Origin: Parablautia intestinalis
GTDB lineage: Bacteria > Bacillota > Clostridia > Lachnospirales > Lachnospiraceae
Length of the DNA stretch: 64,000 nt
NCBI GenBank assembly: GCA_003612395.1
Contig: RAYQ01000014.1
Coordinates: forward strand, 62,001 to 126,000
Reading direction: 5' to 3'
Shown here: positions 33,987-40,067 of the stretch, piece after piece
How positions within the stretch are numbered: the stretch's first letter is position 1
How the letters are laid out: each line of letters begins with the position of its first letter
Notes under the pieces: generated by a model
Told to the model about the DNA's origin: nothing
Database searches by the model: none
What the model saw: only the letters and a program-made list of their open reading frames with translations
Position numbers and translations under genes: made by a program

Positions 33987-35984
33987 TTACCAAACAGTAT
34001 CCATCGAATCTTCTAAAACCTTGCGGAACATTACCTTACTAATCTTTAAAAAGTTCTGTTTCTTGCCATCACCGACACCAAGCCTAACACAGTATGTCCG
34101 TTTGCCTTTGCCGTTAGGTGCTGTCTTTAAAATACCGTCATCATATAACGCAATCAACATCTCTTTCAAATCCATCGCCAAATCAATATTGCTTGCCATC
34201 AAGAAACTGCGTACCTTTTTAAAGACCATCTCCGGATTAAAATAAAAATAGTCCATATCATCGAATCCGTCAAATTTGTCGATATCATGCATTGCTATTT
34301 TACCTGTGCCAAGAACAATCGTTCCCACACGCATTAAGTCATTAATTGTCTTAATAAACAATACAGATGGACTGTCCTCTGACGATATCGCTTGACTCAT
34401 CTGCGCATTGCTTATAATGTCCTGCTCAACATTCCCTACTACTTTCATCACCTCATCCTCTTTAACTTTGCAATAATTTACTAAAAAATCGTACATAAAA
34501 TGATATACTATAACTAATGTAACAACTGCGTCAACCAATCTCCGTTCGGATAATATTTCATTTATCTTTGTTCGCATACCCGGGAAAGAATTTCTAATAT
34601 GAGTGACTTTCAATATCCAATTCTCACTCACATATTTAGCAAATTCGTGTATAATTGTTGTATAGATATGAGGATTTCCTTGAAACCATGAAACTGTTTC
34701 AATACCCACCATTTCGCGTGTCATTTTGCAATATAAACAACGCAAATTTGACGATAATCCTTTTCCTCTCAATTCGCCTGTTAAGACAACTGTTCCCTGT
34801 ACGCCCTCGCCCCGGCAATCCTCTAATTTAATATTGCTCCGGCTCTTAGAACTCGCATCTCCAACCAATCGAATGATTGATTCAAGTTTGTTTGTCATTT
34901 CCTCCTTTTTCTTTCTACTTTTTGCCGGATTATAATCATCAATCAATGTCACTGTATCATATCCTGACTCAATCACCGCACGTTCAAAAGAAACTATCGT
35001 ATCTGAATCAATTCGTCTAGGATTATCACGTACTTTGTCATCTCCAAGCTGTGAATATAAAATTTTCGCAATTGTGGTCTTCATGCTACCTGTTTTTCCA
35101 TACAAAAACAGTAAAAATTTGGGTGGATATCCTGCCTCCTTAAAAGGACGATACATTACTCCAAGAAGCGAGTACATTATCATTGTTGCCATGCTTGCCC
35201 TATTCTGATATAAGTCAAACGCAATAAGTAATGATTTCCCGATATATTCTGTACTACAATTTACCAGCGGCAAATTAGCACTCATCGTATATTCAACATC
35301 TTTAAAACACTTTGCACTCTTATTGGCATAAACCATCTCGCCACAAATCATTTGCCACCCTTGCTCATAATATCGGCAAACTATACGGCACTGTCTCACT
35401 GCCTCCCGGAAATCCCGTTCAATCCACTTCTCAACATTCTTTGTTTCAAAATCTATACATGCAATCGCAAATCGTTTTTTGATAATTTTACACAAATTTG
35501 ATATATCTTTAGTCTTTATATAAAATATTTCTTTTTGAACACCATTAAAGACAATCTCTGCTAAAATTTCCTCCCGTTCACGATTCTGCTCTCCAATCCG
35601 GTTAATATAGATATACCGGATTTTAGGAATAACACAAAAATTTGCCCAATCCGAAACTTTAGATTCTTCTGACTTTGCAGGGCGTACGATATCAAGACCT
35701 GTTGCCGCTTTCGGAACTATTGGTACATCTTCCATATATTCAGAACTTCCACGATTAGTTACCAATTCATGACTCATAGATTGAATGTACCGTTGTCTTT
35801 CCAAATCCCTCAAAAATTCCTCCGGATTTTTGAGGGTATTTGGTATATGCATCCCGATAAGGTTTTGGTCATAAACAGGTATCCTTTCGATTTTACCATC
35901 TGACCTCTCGCACTTTGCATAACCTTGAATCACCTCAATTACAATCGGATTGATTACTTCCTTATTCAGTTTTTCTTTATCCAT
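33987..35984 (-). CDS. P-loop ATPase, likely replication protein of the element
   Basis: A 665-residue protein. The ATPase core has Walker A G296-KTGSMKT in LLFLYGKTGSMKTTIAK and Walker B TLIDDY near 346-351; a later conserved-looking block (GVQGTVVLTGELRG) resembles sensor and arginine-finger regions of DUF927 and helicase superfamily 3-like proteins. The N-terminal 250 residues are unassigned and Cys-containing. AAGGAG precedes the ATG. Proteins of this type in small elements and phage satellites usually start or drive replication; this assignment is inferred from architecture and gene position. Confidence 0.65.
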   Translation of the reverse strand: MDKEKLNKEVINPIVIEVIQGYAKCERSDGKIERIPVYDQNLIGMHIPNTLKNPEEFLRDLERQRYIQSMSHELVTNRGSSEYMEDVPIVPKAATGLDIVRPAKSEESKVSDWANFCVIPKIRYIYINRIGEQNREREEILAEIVFNGVQKEIFYIKTKDISNLCKIIKKRFAIACIDFETKNVEKWIERDFREAVRQCRIVCRYYEQGWQMICGEMVYANKSAKCFKDVEYTMSANLPLVNCSTEYIGKSLLIAFDLYQNRASMATMIMYSLLGVMYRPFKEAGYPPKFLLFLYGKTGSMKTTIAKILYSQLGDDKVRDNPRRIDSDTIVSFERAVIESGYDTVTLIDDYNPAKSRKKKEEMTNKLESIIRLVGDASSKSRSNIKLEDCRGEGVQGTVVLTGELRGKGLSSNLRCLYCKMTREMVGIETVSWFQGNPHIYTTIIHEFAKYVSENWILKVTHIRNSFPGMRTKINEILSERRLVDAVVTLVIVYHFMYDFLVNYCKVKEDEVMKVVGNVEQDIISNAQMSQAISSEDSPSVLFIKTINDLMRVGTIVLGTGKIAMHDIDKFDGFDDMDYFYFNPEMVFKKVRSFLMASNIDLAMDLKEMLIALYDDGILKTAPNGKGKRTYCVRLGVGDGKKQNFLKISKVMFRKVLEDSMDTVW

Positions 35985-36073
35985 TTTTTCTCCTTCTTCT
36001 ATTTTGTTCTTCTTTTTCTCGTTTTGTATCTCCTTTCTTTGTGATATCTTTATTATACTCCCTGCATTTCATC

Positions 36074-36113
36074 AAAAAATTAGAGGACATAAAATCGTTT
36101 TCATGTCCTCTAC
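36074..36113 (-). terminator. Terminator after the 414-residue protein gene
   Basis: On the minus strand, TAGAGGACAT pairs with ATGTCCTCTA, followed by A then six T. It separates the unknown gene from the ATPase gene, implying the latter has its own promoter in 35985-36070. Confidence 0.75.
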
Positions 36114-36155
36114 CATATATTGTATCTATTTATCTGCATATTGTATTATCTACTA

Positions 36156-37400
36156 TCAATTCCAAATTGCTTCAAAAATCGTTCTATGTATATACGCATA
36201 CCAAGTTCTATTATCCATATCCCCTACGGGAATGCGCACTTTCTTATTTTCCATCATTTCATCATCTTTTATAATTTCATCCATATACATATATTCATCC
36301 CATTTATTCTCGCTTTCTATGTCTATACATACTTTTACAAGATTACTTTTAGGACATCCTAGCAAATAATTAAAAATAGTGCATAGATTTACTGCTTCTA
36401 CTTCCTCATAGTATTCATTCCATCTTTTAATTTCTCTTTCAAGGATTTTTCCAACCTCACGGACAATATCCACATTATAATCTACAACTTTTAAACAATC
36501 CAAAAGCACTTGTGTTACCAAATTTCTTCCAATCAAGGAATTGCACTTTGCAAGATATGGTATTATTTCAATTATATTATCCTGTACTTCTCTTTTCTTA
36601 ATTTCTTTGGTTTTCCAATAAATAATATTGGTCAGAGATATCCCCAATATTTCATCTAATAAAATAAAATCTTCCATTCCTTCTATATAACTCAACTCAT
36701 AATTTTCTCTTTTTTTCTTCCTTCTTAACGCTTCTATAACCTCATTAACAATTTTCTTTGTATTATAGAAACTGAATCTTGTAATATCAAAAGATTGCCT
36801 ACGTTTGTCAAAATTTATAAATATCTTTCTATGCACACCAAATAAGACCTGTTGCATATTCTGACAATATATCGGTAATTTGCCATTTACTTTCTCAAAC
36901 GGAAATATATCATCTTCATTCATCTCACTTATGAATTTTCCATTATCTAAATAATCACACTGCATTCCCTTTGAAAAACCATACTTAATAATTTCATATA
37001 CTTTATTCATATAGCCACTAGACAATCTACAACTATACACAAACACATTAGAAAAAATGCATCTTATATCTTCTACTACTTCTTTTTCCTTCTTCTCTTG
37101 CATTAATTGGTTGTACCTAATCTTCAAATCAACAAAAAGCTGGTCTGTAGATACATAAATCGTATCACTAATCACAACTTCATAATTACTGCCTTTTCTT
37201 CTATAATTTATATATAGAGATTTTTCCTGCTCTACTTTGTTCTCTGTTTCAAAATATTCTTTCCATATTTCTTTCATAACTTCTAAAATTCTTTTTTCAT
37301 TGCCTATATGTAATTCCTTAAGTTCATAATTTGCATTCTCAATTACATCTTTCTTTGTCTCTAAATACGATTCCATTGTAAATAATTCAATATGCTCCAT
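36156..37400 (-). CDS. Unknown protein of the queT-leader element
   Basis: About 414 residues, Lys/Glu/Ile/Asn-rich, largely helical, with no domain I recognise and no signal peptide or membrane segment. Features are a Cys in QCDYLDNGKF, an RRKKKRENY basic patch and an acidic C-terminal third (NKWDEYMYMDEIIKDDEMM). It has its own terminator. The start is uncertain: ATG 37400 is chosen, while a TTG at 37442 would add 14 residues; ribosome sites are weak. It may be a replication partner or an accessory function. Not named. Confidence 0.55.
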   Translation of the reverse strand: MEHIELFTMESYLETKKDVIENANYELKELHIGNEKRILEVMKEIWKEYFETENKVEQEKSLYINYRRKGSNYEVVISDTIYVSTDQLFVDLKIRYNQLMQEKKEKEVVEDIRCIFSNVFVYSCRLSSGYMNKVYEIIKYGFSKGMQCDYLDNGKFISEMNEDDIFPFEKVNGKLPIYCQNMQQVLFGVHRKIFINFDKRRQSFDITRFSFYNTKKIVNEVIEALRRKKKRENYELSYIEGMEDFILLDEILGISLTNIIYWKTKEIKKREVQDNIIEIIPYLAKCNSLIGRNLVTQVLLDCLKVVDYNVDIVREVGKILEREIKRWNEYYEEVEAVNLCTIFNYLLGCPKSNLVKVCIDIESENKWDEYMYMDEIIKDDEMMENKKVRIPVGDMDNRTWYAYIHRTIFEAIWN

Positions 37401-37558
37401 AATTCCATCAATCCATCCTTTCCACCCCATATAATCCAACAAATATAGGCTATTTTATTATATCATACTTTGATGGAATGGGTGGAATGATGTCTACTAC
37501 CCCTTTTTGTACTCTCTTTTCCTATATAATATATAATTTCAAAATAACACTTTAACAC

Positions 37559-37591
37559 AAAAAAGATGGTGTTAGCTCACCATCTTTTTTT
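37559..37591. terminator. Bidirectional terminator
   Basis: AAAAAAGATGGTG, a 6-nt loop, CACCATCTTTTTTT. Good stem with A-run and T-run on opposite sides. It follows the zinc-finger gene on the minus strand. Confidence 0.8.
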
Positions 37592-37598
37592 CTCTTAA

Positions 37599-37820
37599 CT
37601 ATCTCTTATTCATTCTATCCGTTCTCTTTATTTTATCATGACACCGCACACATATTTTCCCATGACCATGCCCTGCCGGAACTTCTCTTGCGCAATTCTT
37701 GCAAAACCATTTACCACAAAATTCACAAGGCTCTACCAAGTCACTCACAAAATATTTCTTTCTACAGCACCCGCAAAAAGCATACCCATGTTCATCCAAT
37801 TCTCTTGAATTTATTCCCAT
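37599..37820 (-). CDS. Small treble-clef zinc-finger protein
   Basis: A 73-residue protein with four Cys pairs in series: CGCC, CEFC, CKNC and CVRC, plus a HGHG motif, resembling a FYVE/RING-like cross-brace that binds two zinc ions. The C-terminus is basic (KIKRTDRMNKR), suggesting nucleic acid or protein contacts. It lies 24 bp after the next gene in the leftward operon. Function unknown. Confidence 0.6.
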   Translation of the reverse strand: MGINSRELDEHGYAFCGCCRKKYFVSDLVEPCEFCGKWFCKNCAREVPAGHGHGKICVRCHDKIKRTDRMNKR

Positions 37821-37844
37821 CTCTTTCCAGTCTCCTTTTAAATT

Positions 37845-38132
37845 TCACAGTCTCCGTCTTTTCTTTTCATCCTCATAGGCTCTCATCTGAGCATCAATAA
37901 GATTATCTGTATTTATTCGTCTAAAATCATCATCGGACAGGGCACGCAAAGATTGCCTAAACTTTGCATATGCAGTTCCCTCCATATCGTCTTTCATATT
38001 ATAAAAAGCTTCTTCCAACCCATCCTCTTTTATAGTATTTATTCCTTTGGCGACATCAATTCCTGTTGATTCTTTAACTATTTCTCCTGCTATACCTCCA
38101 ACTACACTAAAAACACTGCCCAAAAATCCCAT
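37845..38132 (-). CDS. Small hypothetical protein
   Basis: A 95-residue protein. The first 20 residues are Gly/Val/Ile-rich (MGFLGSVFSVVGGIAGEIV) and may associate with membrane; the remainder is charged and helical, ending DEKKRRRL. It heads the leftward operon, divergent from the Xre gene. No recognised family. Confidence 0.5.
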   Translation of the reverse strand: MGFLGSVFSVVGGIAGEIVKESTGIDVAKGINTIKEDGLEEAFYNMKDDMEGTAYAKFRQSLRALSDDDFRRINTDNLIDAQMRAYEDEKKRRRL

Positions 38133-38182
38133 TATCTTCTTTCCCTTCCTTTCTACTTAAATATTCCACAACACATATTATC

Positions 38183-38196
38183 TAATGTATACATTA
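38183..38196. promoter_or_regulatory. Palindromic operator candidate
   Basis: TAATGTATACATTA is a perfect 14-bp palindrome between the divergent small gene (38132) and the Xre gene (38266). It is the natural binding site candidate for the Xre regulator. Confidence 0.5.
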
Positions 38197-38265
38197 TATA
38201 CTTTACACATCAATTATGCAAGCATTAGGTTTCGGATATAATAATTCAAAGTGTGAGGGTAGTTT

Positions 38266-38490
38266 ATGATACGATTGCGAATTTTAGATATCCTAGAAGA
38301 ACAAAATCATACAAAATATTGGCTATACAAACAAATGGACTTAAGCTATCAAAATTTTAATCGAATTGTAAACAATGAAACTTCGTCCATCCGTTTCGAT
38401 AATCTTGAAAAATTAAGCACTATCTTACAATGCCCTATCGGTGATTTATTCGAGATAATAAACACAGAGAATTTAGATGAAATGGGGTAA
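38266..38490 (+). CDS. Xre-family regulator of the element
   Basis: A 74-residue single-domain helix-turn-helix: WLYKQMDLSYQNFNRIVNNETSSIRFDNLEKLSTILQCPIGDLF (split at the turn, near residues 20-45) is the Cro/C1 fold of the YozG type. GAGGG lies 6 nt upstream of the ATG. It is the only rightward gene of the element and ends 15 bp before the outward promoter at 38505, so it may repress the leftward operon, and its transcript could run into queT. Confidence 0.8.
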   Translation: MIRLRILDILEEQNHTKYWLYKQMDLSYQNFNRIVNNETSSIRFDNLEKLSTILQCPIGDLFEIINTENLDEMG

Positions 38491-38500
38491 AAATGGGGTA
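38484..38500. repeat. Candidate integrase arm site, right
   Basis: GGGGTAaAAATGGGGTA, matching 32581-32597 at 16 of 17 bases. It overlaps the last codons of the Xre gene. Confidence 0.5.
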
Positions 38501-38504
38501 CCGC

Positions 38505-38533
38505 TTGCTTTTTACCAAACACAGTGATATACT
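38505..38533 (+). promoter_or_regulatory. Outward promoter at the element's right end, replacing the queT promoter
   Basis: TTGCTT (38505-38510), a 17-nt spacer and TATACT (38528-38533). The bases after it (TAAGAGACG, then AAATCCCGTAA and a GAAATCCC/GGGATTTC hairpin) align with the leader after the native TATACT at 32384. The distance from -10 to the repeat is 53 nt here and 54 nt at the left. Confidence 0.65.
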
Positions 38534-38580
38534 AAGAGACGTTGAAATCCCGTAAATGTGGGATTTCTGACAAAATAACC

Positions 38581-38623
38581 GGTGAGTTCGAGACCTTCCT
38601 CACCTAAAACAAAACTAAAGGAG
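38581..38623 (+). promoter_or_regulatory. preQ1-I-type riboswitch, containing attR (38581-38616)
   Basis: GGTGAG (38581-38586) pairs with CTCACC (38599-38604) around a loop containing GACCTT. An A-rich tail (TAAAACAAAACT) is followed by AAAGGAG. CCTT in the loop can pair with AAGG (38618-38621) to make the H-type pseudoknot of class I preQ1 aptamers, masking the queT ribosome-binding site. Layout follows known preQ1-I examples (stem, 10-12-nt loop, A-rich tail, GG-ending strand). The first 36 bases are also the attachment repeat. Expected effect: preQ1 lowers queT translation. Confidence 0.75.
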
Positions 38624-38630
38624 AAGAAAA

Positions 38631-39131
38631 ATGAATATGGAAAGATCACCAAAACTAATGCTGCTTGTTCAGGCAGCCATGATCGCTGCGCTCTACGTAG
38701 TGTTCACCTTTCTTGCAAACGCAATGGGAATTGCCAGTCAGGTAATTCAGGTACGTTTCTCAGAGGCGCTTACAATTTTGCCTTACTTCACCCCTGCCGC
38801 AATACCAGGACTTTTTATCGGATGTCTGCTGGCTAATATTTTAACCGGCTGTGCAATCCCTGACATTGTCTTTGGCAGTCTTGCCACCCTCATTGGGGCG
38901 GTTTTCACCTACAAGCTTCGTAAAAATAAATGGCTTGCTCCGGTTCCTCCCATTCTTTCTAATGTGATAGTTGTGCCTTTTGTACTTCTTTACGCTTATG
39001 GAGTAAGACCGCTGTGGTTTTCCTTTATCACGATTGCCATTGGAGAGGTCATTTCCTGCGGTCTGTTAGGCATGCTGCTTTTATTTACTTTGAATAAATA
39101 CCGCAGCGTCTTGTTCCCTGCGGAATTTTAA
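38631..39131 (+). CDS. queT: QueT-type queuosine precursor transporter
   Basis: A 166-residue membrane protein with five or six hydrophobic segments, of the QueT (DUF988) family of predicted S-components for queuosine precursors. Family-like motifs are QVRFSEALTILPYFTPAAIPGL (residues about 38-60), ANILTGCAIPDIVFGSLATLIG and a C-terminal conserved Gly/Glu pair (AIGEVISCGLLG). AAAGGAG lies 7 nt upstream of ATG 38631 and is part of the riboswitch. Substrate assignment rests on the riboswitch and family. It probably uses a shared energy-coupling module encoded elsewhere. A terminator follows. Confidence 0.88.
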   Translation: MNMERSPKLMLLVQAAMIAALYVVFTFLANAMGIASQVIQVRFSEALTILPYFTPAAIPGLFIGCLLANILTGCAIPDIVFGSLATLIGAVFTYKLRKNKWLAPVPPILSNVIVVPFVLLYAYGVRPLWFSFITIAIGEVISCGLLGMLLLFTLNKYRSVLFPAEF

Positions 39132-39150
39132 GCTTATGACTACGCGCTTA

Positions 39151-39177
39151 AAAGGGACTGCCAGGCAGTCCCTTTTT
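39151..39177 (+). terminator. queT terminator
   Basis: AAAGGGACTGCC, short loop, GGCAGTCCCTTTTT; strong stem with T-run. Confidence 0.85.
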
Positions 39178-39220
39178 ATCAGTAAGCTAAACACATAGCC
39201 TTCTTTGATTTTCTCCACCT

Positions 39221-39859
39221 TCAAATACGCCCCGCCATTGAATAGTAAACCGGTATTGTCAGGTAAATAATCCACCCGGGGTGCCAGGCATCGTAAAACC
39301 AACCTAAGCAGAGATAAATCAGCGTTACCAACACCGGATAAGCAAAACAATTAGCATTTTTTCTCTCTATTGCCACCACCAGAGAATTCCATATAGGAAT
39401 CACCAGAAACAAAATCCCATTCATATACCATGCGCCAAAAACGCATCCGGTAATAAAATAAGCTAATATTACAATCCAAAGCATAGGAATACGCTCGCAA
39501 ATCTCACCTAATTTCGAGATTTCTTCTTCCTCCTCATCATCTTCTATATCGCTTTTCTTAACCTCCTCAAACAGATTCCCTTCATTATCCTTTTGCGTTT
39601 TTTCCTCATCTTTCATCCCCTCATTAGATGGCTCTGCCGTAGTTATGGGTATTTCATCCTCTGTTTTAAGAAGCTCATCTAAAGAAACGCCATAAAGTCT
39701 CGATAGAAGAATCAGATTATCCGTGTCGGGAGATGCTTCCGCCCTCTCCCATTTACTCACTGCCTGTCTGCTAATCCCCAGCTTCTCAGCTAAAGCCTCC
39801 TGGGAAAGATTGTTGCTCTTACGCAAATTTACAAGTCGGTTTGCAATTTCAATATTCAT
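39221..39859 (-). CDS. Xre regulator fused to a membrane domain
   Basis: A 212-residue protein. Residues 1-65 are a Cro/C1 helix-turn-helix (NLSQEALAEKLGISRQAVSKWERAEASP); a Glu/Asp/Lys-rich linker follows; and the C-terminal 85 residues have three or four hydrophobic segments with several Trp residues. This membrane-tethered Xre design is common in Clostridia and may sense a membrane or ligand cue. ATG 39859 has GGAGG 7 nt upstream. Its 3' end faces queT across the terminator. Targets unknown. Confidence 0.8.
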   Translation of the reverse strand: MNIEIANRLVNLRKSNNLSQEALAEKLGISRQAVSKWERAEASPDTDNLILLSRLYGVSLDELLKTEDEIPITTAEPSNEGMKDEEKTQKDNEGNLFEEVKKSDIEDDEEEEEISKLGEICERIPMLWIVILAYFITGCVFGAWYMNGILFLVIPIWNSLVVAIERKNANCFAYPVLVTLIYLCLGWFYDAWHPGWIIYLTIPVYYSMAGRI

Positions 39860-40067
39860 ATCTATGCCTCCTGCATACAATAGACAAAGCCTATTATCAT
39901 AATATTGCAGACTATGTTTGCGAAATTGCACGAATAGATACCTAGCAAAATTGACATCACACGTCTGCCCTATGTAAAGATTGTAAGCAATCTTACCCTG
40001 CTTTTGCCACCAACTTTAGTTTGAGCCGCCGCAACTATTGGTTGCAAATGCCCAAAACACACTATTT

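Larger units (their letters stand above)
32438..38616. mobile_element. 6.2-kb integrated element inserted in the queT riboswitch leader
   Basis: Bounded by a perfect 36-bp direct repeat (32438-32473 and 38581-38616). Contents: integrase and excisionase-like genes at the left, a P-loop replication-type ATPase, an unknown 414-residue protein, a zinc-binding protein, a small protein and a divergent Xre regulator at the right. The interior is strikingly AT-rich compared with both flanks. It has no capsid, portal or relaxase gene, so it resembles a phage satellite or minimal integrative element rather than a full prophage. Confidence 0.88.
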
